Assembly (NCBI RefSeq): GCF_965363235.1
Contig: NC_134849.1
Span: 55,250,122-55,314,121 of the forward strand
Direction of reading: 5' to 3'
Source of the DNA: Mytilus galloprovincialis
Taxonomy: Eukaryota; Mollusca; Bivalvia; Mytilida; Mytilidae
DNA length: 64,000 nt
The notes beneath the pieces are model-generated. The model made no database searches. It saw only the letters and a program-made list of their open reading frames with translations, and had not been told where the DNA came from. Positions 21,911-33,889 of this stretch are shown piece by piece (positions within the stretch are counted from its first letter, which is position 1; each line of letters starts with the position of its first letter). Both the position numbers and the translations under genes were made by a program.

Positions 21911-23144
21911 TAACAATCGATCTTCAAAGAGGACCAGTATATTGATAATTTTTAAATAACAAAACAATGTGGAAGAACAAAACCTCGCTTTACCTTTTTC
22001 AGAAACCAATGAGAAACTAAACGATTTTTTTAAACCTGGCAAATATAGCGATTGAGGTATTTGTTAATTTATTAGATAAAGTATAATTTCTAAAATCATA
22101 TAGTCAGCCTGGCGACATCGTACAAAAGAAAAGCTGCAATTCAGAAAATACAAAATAAGAAAATACTAAGTCTACGCAACATGAATCCAACTTTAAATGT
22201 TTGATCTCAGTGCTCTGGAAGTGTAGGCAGATCCTGCGCCACATGTGGCATGCGTCATTCTAAACCTTATAGTGTTCGTACGTTTATTTTTTTCGATTGT
22301 TTAAGTTAATCGTTTTCTGTTTTTGTTTTACATGTACTTGCAGGTGTATAATATCACACATATTATGGCAGATGGGAATTTTAGTGACAATAACAAATTC
22401 CTACAGCAAAACTGTCGAGACAGTTGGCCTCTTTGGACATGTATGCTTGGCAATGTAAACGGCATGTGTAGCACCACGCTGTGTTTCATTGTTCTACTTC
22501 CTTAAGTATGGAAGAACTTCCGCCGGAAGTCAGTAAGAGGACTCAGTGTACTATGGGCAACATTGAATTTTACGGCATCGTTGATAAACTTATTCTTCGT
22601 ATTCATATATGCTAAAATACCAATTTATGGACAAATAAGTTCGGTGTATTGTCCTATTTTAGAATTTGCACTTCTTGTGCAATTTTTGATTTATGGAAAG
22701 TACCAAAAGATACTGAAAATAATTTACCCTGCTGTGTGTGTTGTCACGTGGTCGGCTATTATTGCTGTTGAACTGCTATTCAAGGTGGAGAATTTCATAG
22801 AATATGTGGCAATTGTATTATGGTGCATAGAAACCTTTCCACAGGTAATATTTCATAGAATATGTGGCATTTATATTTTGGTGCAAATATGTTGACATAC
22901 TAGTTTTCTGAGTGCCATGGTGCACGACTATAACAATGTGTCTGTGGGGATTTGAACATGGTAAAGTAATATCACTTGTTGTTGATTTACTTTACAAGAA
23001 TTAGAGGGTTAAATATAAAGTTTTTATAATATATTGTAGGTGCACTTAAAAGACACTATTTTGCATATTGTGCACAATAATGATTGATGTAGAATAAACA
23101 TTTCCGTGATATGAGTAGTAGTTGAATCTATATGTGCAGCGTGA

Positions 23145-24160
23145 TCAAATAATACAACAATACGAATCAACCTATTCAACGAAAATACTGCAGGTTTCAT
23201 TTCCCCCCAAAATCTATGTCTGAAATATAAACTTGTTTTGTACTGATTAATATACCAAAATATTTATTTTAAAGAAAAAATAAATTCAATTTAATAGATG
23301 TAGGAAGATTTGGTATGAGTGTCAAATCAAGTCTTAATTTATAAAAGTGAACCATTATCATGATTATAGCTCAAGGTACGGTCTTCAACACGGAACCTTG
23401 GATCACACAGAATAGCAAGCTATAAAGGGACTCCAAAAAATACTATTGTTAACCATTCAAGCGTGAAAACCAACGGTCTGATTTCTTTATAAAACAAAAT
23501 GAGAAACAAAAAACACTTTTGAACCACATCAACAAACGACAACTACTGAATATCAGATTCTTGACTTGGGACAGGTGTGTTTCAATTTGTAGCACTCCGT
23601 TGTTAGTGTATCTTTGACGTTTTGAGTTTATATATTCCTTCAGTATTCGCTTTATCTCTAGCACATTTGTAAACAGTGTTTTTAATGTTTCACGAGGAAA
23701 ACGCTCAAACCTTTTAGCTGTAATTATCAAAATCCTTTGCAATATCGGGTTTTCAATGAAATGCAACAACGTACTTTATTCAGCTCTTGAGTTAATTTTC
23801 GAGCTTCACTAGTCTTTTGTGGAAAAAATGCGCATCTGGTGTAAACAATTTTAATTCCGGTATCTACGATGAATTTGTCAATTGAAAAAAAAACCATATA
23901 AACTTCAAGTTCTTGTGCTTTTAATACTATTATCTCAATGTTTTTCCAATTTCATACAATATGTTATTCATGTTATTTAAGAACGCGAAATCGGTAACAC
24001 AAAATACGTTGAAGATTTGGTTTTGCAGTATTTCTTATTATTGTTGAGGAAAGCCGAAAAAACTAAAAATTACCGCATCATACGTCACAGACTTTCGAAT
24101 TGTCTTTATTCTTTCAAAAAAAAACACACAAACAAAATCTTACGAGTTATCATCTAAACT
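23145..24160. mobile_element. Copy-B-specific insertion in the PQ-loop intron, with family A inside
   Basis: Copy A passes from TAAATCTATCG (about 1480) to AATAAATCATTATTTTTAACGCC (about 1520), whereas copy B has about 1 kb of extra sequence between the matching points. The segment 23290-23600 is a family A copy in minus orientation (GGTATGAGTGTCAAATC..ACAAACGACAACTACTGAAT..CTTGACTTGGGACAGG). The rest has no known features. The exact ends and target duplication were not resolved. Confidence 0.55.
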
Positions 24161-25218
24161 GTGTATAAAAAAATTAATCATTATTTAAACGCCTATATTG
24201 AACTGGTCTTTTATTTTAAACATAATATAAGAAGACCCTTAGCATATATGAGAGCTCTCTCGTCATAACAATACAAAACGTAAAAGTATGACATTCATTC
24301 AGATAATTTAACTGTTATAAATAAGAAACCAATGTCATAACATAAAAACATGAATCAATTAAGAAATGTCTGTCGTCAGTTCTTCGATCAAGAATCTTAT
24401 ATTTTTTCTATTTGCTTGCTATTTTTGATTTGATAATTCATCATTCTTTATTAAGGAACAGACATGAAATTAGGACAATCTTCAACAAATCAATTTTCTT
24501 TTGAATTGCCTTAATTTGATATCAGTGCTTCTTGTTACTTTAAAGGGAGTGTTAAACTTATTTACACAGGCTATATCTTCAGAGGGATTGATAATTGCAC
24601 TCACATTTGGTTATTAGGAATTTAGGATAAAATATTCACTCTATATCCAATGAAATGACGTCGTTAGTAGTTCAGTATCTTAATGCAGCTGTGCTACTTT
24701 AGAAAGTAAGGAGGGCAATCGGAAAATGACATTTAAGTCTTAATTCCTTTTTATCATTCAGATATCCAATTTTTGAGAAGAATTCACAAATAAGGAGGAA
24801 TAACTTAGATAGGACCGTTTTTAAAGGAACACGTTCAATTAAAGGTGTGATGTACTATTTAAAAAAACATGCACTTTTTCACTTTCAACGTTAATATTGT
24901 TCCATATTAAGATCGAAATTATTTTGTTAGCTGGCACAAAACAAAAGGACAATAAACGCAATACAAAATATAATACAATATTGTGAGACGAATAATTGTT
25001 CAACTTGTTTAAATGATCATACTTTGGTCCCTCATGAACTGTGTCAATCATACCACATCTCATTGTTCATAATCCTATTGTTAAAAGTGAGAAAAGAAAC
25101 GAAGCGACAACAGTTTTCCATTATGCATTTATAAAAAAATGTTTTGTTTGGGAGTTATGTAGCTCTAGGGGTAACTTTTCTGTAGTTATTTGGAAATAAA
25201 GCCCAAGGACCTTTTATA

Positions 25219-25459
25219 GTTAAGGCATCAATGTAAATATAAAGGAATTTAATGAGACTGTCATCAAAGTGAGAGGGTTAGCGCTATAAAAGCTGGTTTA
25301 ATCCACCATTTTTTACATTTGAAAATGCCTGTACCAAGTCAGGAATATGACAGTTCTTGTCCATTCGTTTTTGATGCGTTTTGTTTTTTGATTTTGCCAT
25401 GTGATTATGGACTTTCCGAATTGATTTTCCTGTAAGTTCTGTATTTATGTGATTTTACT
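25219..25459 (+). mobile_element. SINE-like insertion with empty site in copy A
   Basis: A 241-bp insert (GTTAAGGCATCAATG..GTGATTTTACT) is flanked by TTTTATA on both sides (25212-25218 and 25460-25466). Copy A keeps the single site CCTTTTATATAATTAC near 2560. It has the same landmarks as 12790-13117 (AGCGCTATAAAAGCTGGTTTAATCCACC, then 'ggactttccg'). It was inserted after the segmental duplication. Confidence 0.85.
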
Positions 25460-26647
25460 TTTTATATAATTACTAAAGTATGACCACTCATCGTTCCATA
25501 TTGAGTAACAACAGTTATGTGCTGTTCTGATAATAGAAAGTATTTGAATTCATTTTTGGCCTGATTTTTATTGCTGGTAAAACATTTTCTACAATGAAAT
25601 AGTATTTCGATCATCAATACAGCTGTTCTTTTAAATTATTTTGTATGTGAAAAAGCTGCAATACAATGAAGATATACTAGATTTTATATAAACAGAGATA
25701 GATTTATTGAGATTGAAATAGTAAAAACTGTAAGATTTCTGTTCACCTCGATTACTTGTTGCGTATACACGTCAACTGGCCTTGTCACAATAACAACAAG
25801 ATCTTTGGGAGATGATAAAAACAAGCCATGCTTTCATCAAAATATGAGACATTCATGTATTGGTTACTCCTGATCCATAGGAATACAAGGATTTAGTAGA
25901 TAATGAACTTCAAATTTTCAACGAATAACATATTTTCATAAGGCTTAGTAAACAGAGATTGACAAAACCACGAAATCAAATATCCACGAATATGAAAGTT
26001 TAGAGAAATCCATGAAAATTGATGCCCACGAAAATAAATGAATCCACAGTAAATTGTATGTTGGTTTTTTTTTTGTAGGTGTTACTGAACATGAGGCTAC
26101 AGTCAACCAGTGGTCAAGCGACCGGTTCAGTTGTTATAGCTATGGTAGGAAAGATGACCGACTTTCTCGCCAACAACATCCTTGTCATGCCTATTCAGTA
26201 TGTCATCATGTGCTATTTTTCAAGCAGTGTAGCATACGTCAACGGTTTCCAAGTAGCTTGGTACTATGGGAACGAGGCTCCTCCTAACGAATCGGACCAA
26301 ACATGGACAAAAGAGTCCAGTTATCAAACCAAGGAAAGGAATGTGGTTGGTAGTGAAATGAAGTCATCATATTCAATGAACAATGATTTTCCATCAGCGT
26401 ATCTTCATCTCAAACAAAATTGACAACTAATATTCCGGACGGGCTTAGAAACGCAAAGATTATTTTTGTTGTTAGATGGGTTTCTATGGTAATAATAAGC
26501 TGTCTGCTGCTGATGTGCGTGATAGGGTTCACCCTGAATGTAGAATCCTTTCTTGGATTGCTACGACCAACGGCAATAGGACTTGTTCTTATTATGGCTC
26601 ATGTGTATTTCACCTACTTTAAAAGGTCACATTATGCACTGTCTTGA

Positions 26648-29146
26648 CTCTAGATATATAGCATAACAAAGCAATTCATATCAGTCTATGATGAAAAAGA
26701 CTATATTTCTGTATTTTAATCAAATGTGTTTATTTTTTGTGGGATGGTGCTTTTTTTGGATTAATCGACACTTTTAAAAAAACATTTCGCCTTGCTCGTC
26801 ATAATTTCATTCGTTTATTTGCAAAATGTATAAGTGTAAATAAAAACAGTATAAATTTGATTGCCCCTAGTAACTTCAATATATATAGCAAATGAGTAAA
26901 TACAATTAAATGCCACGATTCAAATGTTTAATGAAACTGTCGATTGTGATGATACGTTAGCTTTCGTCTAGAGATATTTGCTGCATAATAAAGCCAAACA
27001 AATGAAACACACATGTTTATTTAAAAAAATACAAGGATGCGGTATGTTCGATAATAAGAAACTATCCACCTACTACCAAAGGCAGAATGTTGTTGAAGTA
27101 AATAGCTATAGGTCACTCTCGCATTAGCAATCAGTAAAACTTATACTGTAGCATGATATTAAAGGTTTCGAATTAAAAATGTAAAATAATTCAAACCATT
27201 GAAAAAAGTATCGATTCGTATACAAATATGATAAACAAAACATACAATAACTTTTACATATAGGTTTCCAAATAGGGACAGGCACATATACCGAATTTGA
27301 CTATTTACCTGATAATAACATGGGCAATACGACGGGTGCCACGTGTTGGGCAGGATCTGTTTAGCCTGTCGGAGCGGTTGATAGCAACTCAAAATTTTGT
27401 TGGGGTTCATGTTGCTTAGTCTTTAGTTTTCGATATTGTGTCTCGGGTACTATTATTTGTCTGTTTGCCTTTTTCCTTTTTAGCCATGGCGTTGTCAATT
27501 TGTTTTCGATCTATGAGTTTGAATGTCCCTCTGGTATCTATTCTTTTTCAAATCACACAAACAAAATCATGTTAATGAAAAATAATCACGCAATTTAACC
27601 ATTCTGGTTTTGTTATTTTTTGCTGAAGGAACTTCCGAACATTACAACAAGCTGGTAATGATCTTTGTTTATAGATAAAAAGTTTATTAATTCAAATTGA
27701 TAAGTATATAGGGTATAATTTGAATCAGAATAATACTTGCACATATCAAAAAGTTGCTAACTACATTACATCTCACTTTTTCAAAATGTTCAGTACATTT
27801 ACCGAAAATAAAATATTGTTTCTGCTTCAATGCACAACTTTATAGAATATTTGGTTTTCATTGCTTTTTAACCAAATCATTTTTAACGACTTTCAAATGT
27901 TTATATATGGATACCACTAGAAAGTCACACAAGTACTTCAATTTCATTTCAGATATTCCCGAAATAGAAGTACTTAAGATGGTGTTGTACCCATAGTTTT
28001 TTGTTTGTCCTAAGCCATTTATTTTATTCGTTTAATTTATCCAATTCTATAGACTTTGGACAAAAAAGAGATAGATATATTGTATAGTCAGCCATCTTTT
28101 TGTTGAAGAATGTATGGTGCCCTTTATATATCGTATAGATAGTGTTTTTTTTTGTTGGGTTGCTGTATCAATTGCGTATAACAATCCGCATATCCTTTTA
28201 TTTTTTAAATTGGCATAATATGGATCAAAATAAATCCGCAGGTGTATAGTTTGCTAGAACACAATGTTTAGTCAATTGACTAGCTGCTACGTTTTGTAAC
28301 TGTAGATACACGTCTTTAACCAAATTTGGATACAAGGCTTCTCATTTGTCAATAAGTGAATTGTGTAACTTTTTATTTTAACAACTGCGCTCTAAGAAAC
28401 GGACAAAATTAAGGTGAAACAAATATTTGATTTGGCCTAAACCATGACAAATTTAGACATTTTCAGAACAAATAAACATATAAAGTTATTCTTCTTTTAA
28501 GAAATATGAATCACAAGAACACATAACAAAGATACTAATAAGAAGTTTTACTAGTTTATTTGATTAAAGAATAATGCCACTGCTCGGTGGAATAAAAGAC
28601 TAATATTGAAATAACTTTTAACTAAGGTATATGAAATTTTATTGCACATTGATTGTTCCATAACGGTTCTTACATATACATACTCAAAACTAAAAACATG
28701 ACTTGAATGCTTTATTTCCAATTGATTTGAATTTTTTTATTCTTACTTCTTGGTTGCGTGACACCAAAACACTCAAGTAAATCATATTTACATATATCTT
28801 AAATTACAAAACCGTTATAATTGTCTATTTTATTTAAACACATCAATCAGTCCGGAATACTTAAATGTTTATGATTAACTAAATATTTGATAAGGCATTT
28901 GTCAACATCAGAATCGAAATTGAAATATAGCGACAAGTGTCCGTATGAAACCAAATCTTGCTTTGTAATATCAAAAATACTCTCTGAAACTCGCACACAA
29001 CGTAACTTTTACATTATCAAGCCCCAGGAAACTGACACACAATAATACAAAGCAAGATATATACCTACATTTAAGTCCTTCTTTCATGTCATACCTAAGT
29101 ACGAAAAATACCAGTGTAACATTTAACTATCTGTAGTTCAGTTAAT
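26648..29146. other. Spacer of copy B with repeat insertions
   Basis: 26860-27020 and 28860-29115 match copy A (3960-4130 and 4140-4410). The intervening 27030-28850 is extra. It contains a family A-like remnant (27035-27160) and a family J copy (27370-27550, CAAAATTTTGTTGGGGTTCATG..AGCCATGGCGTTGTCAATTTG..GTCCCTCTGGTATC). 27560-28850 has nothing recognisable. Confidence 0.5.
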
Positions 29147-29518
29147 GTGATGGATTTATTCAATAGGTCTCTTCGTCGGCCGAGGAGCCATGTACATCGT
29201 CGCTATAATCCACCTGATATGCATGATGTTTCTATAGATGGCCTTGCCGAACATATCAATAAACCTCTTGGAATTCATCACATTCGCTCTAAACTGTACT
29301 CACTTCCGCTTTCTAGACTGAACTCTCTATTGAAAGTGTGTAAAGAATGCCACACTATAGACAGTCGATCTACTAGGTATAAAATAGTTGCCATGGTGAT
29401 GGATATTGCTAACCATAGATTATTCAGACCCGTTTTTGAACATTTGGAGGAACTGCAAAAACGTTCATTCTTCAACTTGAAGTTCACAAACAAGGGTATT
29501 GATGCTAGAACTGATTGA
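29147..29518 (+). CDS. 123-residue frame, possibly N-terminal part of a Penelope-like ORF
   Basis: The open frame starts MMDLFNRSLRRPRSH and ends KFTNKGIDARTD. Codon composition is less AT-rich than the flanks and there is no repeat structure, so it looks like real coding sequence. The ending (FFNLKFTNKGIDA) resembles, from memory, a conserved stretch that precedes the reverse transcriptase in mollusc Penelope-like proteins. If so, the rest of the element (IPPYF.., RT) is missing and this is a fragment. It falls where copy A (about 4420-5060) has unrelated sequence, consistent with insertion. It could instead be a small host gene. No signal peptide or membrane segment is seen. Confidence 0.4.
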   Translation: MMDLFNRSLRRPRSHVHRRYNPPDMHDVSIDGLAEHINKPLGIHHIRSKLYSLPLSRLNSLLKVCKECHTIDSRSTRYKIVAMVMDIANHRLFRPVFEHLEELQKRSFFNLKFTNKGIDARTD

Positions 29519-29612
29519 GAAATAACCAGATTTCATCTATCTAAACAAAAAAACTAGTTTATCAGCGACATTATGTCTCATTAGCAGCATTTAGTTGATA
29601 TGAATAGTTCTA

Positions 29613-31336
29613 TATATATGTTGTGTACAAGTTATTATTTTGTACAAATTATGATATATACAAAAAAATTGTACACATTATAATTTGTATTTGACTTTGT
29701 ACAAATTGAAATTTGTACAAAAAGTGCCTGTGCAAATTACAATTTGTACAATATTTGACGAAAATTCACTTATAACTTATAACTTATAACAAAAATTCAT
29801 AATTTGGATTTTGATGAAACTAGATGAGTCAAATAAACTCATCATAGATACCAGGACTAAATTTAGTATATACGCCAGACGCGTGTTTCGTCTACAAAAG
29901 ACTCATCAGTGACGCTCGAATCCAAAAAAGTTAAAAAGGCCAAATAAATTACGAAGTTGAAGAGCATTGAGGACCAAAATTCCTAAAAGTTTTACCAAAT
30001 ACAGCGAAGGTAATCAATGCTTGACACGAATGGTCCCGTCTCAAAAAGTGAAAAAATCTGCAATTTCAATAACACATGTGGACACAAACATGATGGTAGT
30101 CAAAAATCAACTCAAAATGGGGATGCGTATAGAAAAAAAGTCTATAACTGTGATTTTAAACAATTTATTAAAGTCCATAGCCCGTAATTTCTGCCAAAAT
30201 TAGCCGAGCGGAACAAACTTAAACTTGATCTGTAACTCATCTTTGTTAACTCACATACCAAAAATCAGCCAAACATGTGAAAGAGTTTAGAAAAAAAGTC
30301 TGTATAACTGTGATTTTCCACAATTTATCAAAGTCCTAACCCCGTAATTTCCTAAACCTAACACGGAATGAAAGACAAAAGAACAAGTATGTGTACCCCA
30401 AGGACAAACATAATGGACTCATAGTTAAATTGGGAACGATACTGCCTCCGGGTGCGGGAATTTCTTGCTACATTGAAGACCTGTTGGTGACCTTCTGCTG
30501 TTGTTTTTTTTTTATGGTCAGGTTGTTGTTTCTTTGGCACATTCCCCATTTCCATTTTCAATTTTATGATATTGAAACAGCGATCATTCTTGCAAGGAAG
30601 TGTGCACTGTGTGGAAAATAGACCCAAGACGAATATCTTACCAAGAAAACAACCAGTAACTAACAAAACTTGTTGTTTCGGCCTAATGTCATTTATACAT
30701 ATTCCTCAGTATGATCGTGTCCAAACCTATTCTCGATATATTTCTGGCGTAATTGTTGAATCTGGAGATTTTGATTACCAAATCAGAAAAACTGTATAAA
30801 TTTGAACAGGATATTTATGTCTCATAGTTAAATTGAAGCTATGAAAAACATATTTTATTCACAGTAACTGTTCTTGGGCTTCAACTTTTGCTATGTATCG
30901 CAGTTAAACAGCCTTTAAAACAGGTTGCCAGGGGTTTCTTTCATGTGAATGCATAGGCGGGTACAGTACTTCAAAAAGTAAAAATGTGAAAGTCAAAAGA
31001 TAATGTACTGCATTCCCGATGCCATCTCAAACGAAAGATACAGAATTAATTTAGTATTTGATAATTATGGTGAATTATGTGGTCATTTATTAGCAATTCT
31101 GTTGTGTGTTTCAATGCTTTTTTCACCACAATATATATTGTAAAATATTGTACAAGTTATAAGTGCATTGTCATCAAGTTTTGTACAAATAGTAATTTGT
31201 ACAGACACTTTTTGTACAAATTACAATTTGTACAAAGTCAAAATACAAATGATAATTTGTACAAAGTCAAAATACAAATGATAATTTGTACAAATTATAA
31301 TTTGTACAAAATGATAACTTTGTACACAACATATAT
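29613..31336. mobile_element. TIR element with TTTGTACAAA-rich ends (about 1.7 kb)
   Basis: The left end (ATATATGTTGTGTACAAGTTATTATTTTGTACAAATTAT..) and the right end (..ATAATTTGTACAAAATGATAACTTTGTACACAACATATAT) are inverted repeats of about 150-190 bp. Both are built from TTTGTACAAATTATAATTTGTACAAA modules and TTTGACTTTGTACAAATT. The interior is non-coding and has absorbed a family B copy (29835-30020) and a family I piece (30425-30575). Target duplication not resolved. It is absent from copy A. Confidence 0.75.
29835..30020 (+). repeat. Repeat family B, nested in the TTTGTACAAA element
   Basis: TACGCCAGACGCGTGTTTCGTCTACAAAAGACTCATCAGTGACGCTCG, then GAAGTTGAAGAGCATTGAGGACC. It is a clean copy inside the interior of the 29613-31336 element. 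Confidence 0.75.
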
Positions 31337-31349
31337 AAGTTATTAGCAA

Positions 31350-31470
31350 TCAGTGACAAAAGAGGGGCGAAAAATACCAGAGGGTTATTCAAACTCACAG
31401 ATAAAAAAACTGACAACTTCATGGTTTAAAATGAAAAAGACAAACAGAAAAATAATAGTACACAAGACAT
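31350..31470 (-). repeat. Repeat family J, minus orientation
   Basis: AGAGGGGCGAAAAATACCAGAGGG..TGAAAAAGACAAACAGAAAAATAATAGTACACAAGACA is the reverse complement of the family J sequence at 27370-27550. Confidence 0.65.
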
Positions 31471-31639
31471 ATCATAGATATTTAAAAAACTTAGCAACAC
31501 AAATAAGAATTTAACTTGCACAGAATATGCAAGTAATAATGACCTTTCTTTGTTTTCTTTTCAATCTTTATACATATTTCGGATGAATTACAATTGACAA
31601 AAACATCCTATTCGCAAAACCAATTTTATATCAATGTTT

Positions 31640-32360
31640 ATTTTAACAGAATGAACAAGCTGACTGTACAATCAATACCTAGTATAATTATTCGAATACA
31701 GATAATTAAAGTCAACACATTTCAATAAAATTGGTTTGTAAATAATTTATCGTCATATTAAGTTTTATATTTTTCAAATACATGTTGAGCAAGATAAAAC
31801 GGTTTGATGTTGATTGTACCAATTCCCTGATCGAAAATGATAGAACTTTATTCAATCATGTTAATGTGTTTATTTGTAATAAACACAGAAGCGCAAGGAC
31901 ATACAGCAACTATCATACTTGGGGCCAATTGAAGTAAGCCTCCTAGTACGGGATATCCCCGCTGTGTTGAAAATCCATTGATGACTTTCAGCTGTCCCCA
32001 TTTCCATTCCCTATCTCATCAAAGGATTCTATTATTTTATACACTTCCATAATTCTTTAGAGACACTTTAACAAATTTTAACAATCAGCTTATAAACATC
32101 CATTTGTCTTTTGCATAACTATTGTTTTTTTTTACTTACGTCATGTACATACTGATAAAAACATACCATTCAGTTTCGCGATGGAAATATATTAGAATTT
32201 TTTCAAACTGTTTACACTGTTTTATATTTCGGTTTATGCACCGCAACACATATAAAAAGACCTTTAATACCTACAAGCTTATGTCATGTATGTATTAAGT
32301 ATTCAATCCTATGCAATACACATTTTTTTATAAGCTTTAGCTGCAAAGAAAAAAAAACAA
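31640..32360. repeat. Duplicated spacer segment matching 6460-7270
   Basis: It shares GTTTGATGTTGATTGTACCAATTCCCTG, the family I piece (31925-32025) and the flanking TATGCAATACA stretch with copy A. This is the last clear copy-A match before a 15-kb block of insertions. Confidence 0.7.
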
Positions 32361-32689
32361 TTGAAGCAGACATACAAGACATAATAAAGATACATTGCAC
32401 AAGGTCGTGTTTTTCTCTGGCTGTTTATGACGTCTTTACACTAAATCCATTGGATGATGGATGTATACGGATTGATAGTTTAGTCTTAGTCTTTTTTTTA
32501 GTTGTTAATGGCTTTGAACTAGCTGTCAGATAACTGCAAGTACTCTCAGATCTGTTCATTGTGTCTTTTTGTGTCGGGATGTATAAGTACCGGGCAACGT
32601 CCACTTGTATGTTTGTCCATCTGATGAGTTAAGCCTTTTTCAACTGATTTTTATAGTTCGTTCTTATGTTGTACTGTTATACCACTGTC

Positions 32690-33035
32690 CCAGGTTGAGG
32701 GGAGGGTTGGGATCCCGCTAACATGTTTAACCCCGCCACATTATTTATGTATGTTCCTGTCCCAAGTCAGGAGCCTGTAATTCAGTGGTTGTCGTTTGTT
32801 TATGTGTTACATATTTGATTTTCGTTCATTTTTTTGTACATAAATAAGGCCGTTGGTTGTCTCGTTTGAATTGTTTTACATTGTCTTATCGGGGCCTTTT
32901 ATAGCTGACTATGCGGTATGGGCTTTGCTCATTGTTGAAGGCCGTACGATGACCTATAGTTGTTAATGTCTGTGTCATTTTGGTCTTTTGTGGATAGTTG
33001 TCTCATTGGCAATCATACCACATCTTCTTTTTTAT
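32690..33035 (+). repeat. Repeat family A, full-length reference copy
   Basis: It runs from TGTCCCAGGTTGAGGGGAGGGTTGGGATCCCGCTAACATGTTTAACCCCGCC, through CCAAGTCAGGAGCCTGTAATTCAGTGGTTGTCG, 'ttttttgtacataaataaggccgttgg', 'gctgactatgcggtatgggctttgctcattgttgaaggccgtacg', to GTTGTCTCATTGGCAATCATACCACATCTTC. It is used here as the family reference. Non-coding. Confidence 0.8.
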
Positions 33036-33049
33036 ATTGAAGTCACAAA

Positions 33050-33650
33050 TGAAAATTCCCTTTGATTTTTTTTCTATATGCTTAAAAACAACCTTAGCAA
33101 CATAAGTTTTGCCTAGCAACGGTTAAAAAATTGGTGCTTGCACCTCTTAACGATGAATTAAGCAGTTGTTTCTTTTCATATGATGTTTCATTCCAATATT
33201 TTTTCATATACATCTTTTTTTTATTCTTAACAAATTCCGTATTGAGCATAGCAACACTAGTGTTGCTTAGCAACAGCAAAACATGTTTGAATAAAAGCCA
33301 ACTACAAATTAATTAATCATTTTATTGAACAAAATAAATTGAATACAATGCAGATTGTCTGTTTGTGAACATGTTTAGTTAGAAATGAAAAGTTAGTTCA
33401 ATTGTAGGTCACTACACGCTAATCAACAACTTAGCTACATAACAAGTGCATATCAACCATACAATAATAGGTTCTTTATATTTTTTGAAGTATGAACTTA
33501 GTTATTTTTATAGGAATATACTTCCTAATAAGGTGTTACACTATAATATAAACATCTAGGTTATTATTATTTTTCGGACGAATTCTATATCGAGTATAGA
33601 ATCCCACATATTGCTAAGCAATAGCAAACATTTTTTTTTTAATTGTAGAC
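33050..33650. repeat. Unit with repeated GTTGC(C/T)TAGCAAC palindromes
   Basis: CTAGCAACGGTT occurs at about 33113, GCATAGCAACACTAGTGTTGCTTAGCAAC at about 33246-33275, and a diverged CATATTGCTAAGCAATAGCAAA at about 33607-33628. Each is next to TTAACAAATTCCGTATTGAG-like or ACGAATTCTATATCGAG sequence, so a roughly 350-bp module is repeated in degraded form. The palindromes resemble RFX X-box sites. Short frames over this region are not genes. Confidence 0.45.
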
Positions 33651-33889
33651 CACTATAACACCTTTGTTTCAATGTGAAGGTCTTTTCAGGAAAACAAGAA
33701 TAAATGGATAAAACCAGAGGATTCCGAAAATCTGACAAAAAATCCAAAACATGACAAGCCAGCTTCCTTAACATAATGTATCCATTCATTTCATTTTGGA
33801 AGCCAGGGAAAATTGACAATGACAAGTGAGAACTGAGTACAGAATAAACTGATGCTTCTTTCACGATGAAATGGACTATGGTTTGAATG

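Larger units (their letters stand above)
22344..26647 (+). pseudogene. PQ-loop (SLC66-like) membrane protein, copy B, disrupted
   Basis: Exons are 22344-22844 (ATG at 22365-22367, CDS 480 nt = 160 codons) and 26079-26647, joined in phase 0 across a 3.2-kb intron with GT/AG ends. The encoded protein parallels copy A: RDSWPLWTCMLGN, a first PQ-loop with KNFRRKSVRGLSVLW, a second starting FPQ|VLLNMRLQST. Lesions differ from copy A. TAA at 22503-22505 replaces the Gln codon (CAA in copy A) of the first PQ dipeptide itself. A 1-bp deletion near 26398-26402 (GCGTATC against GCGGTATC) shifts the frame so that TGA follows at about 26421; the remainder is open in another frame (26420-26647). Everything else in exon 1 is open. 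It was probably inactivated independently of copy A. Confidence 0.75.
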
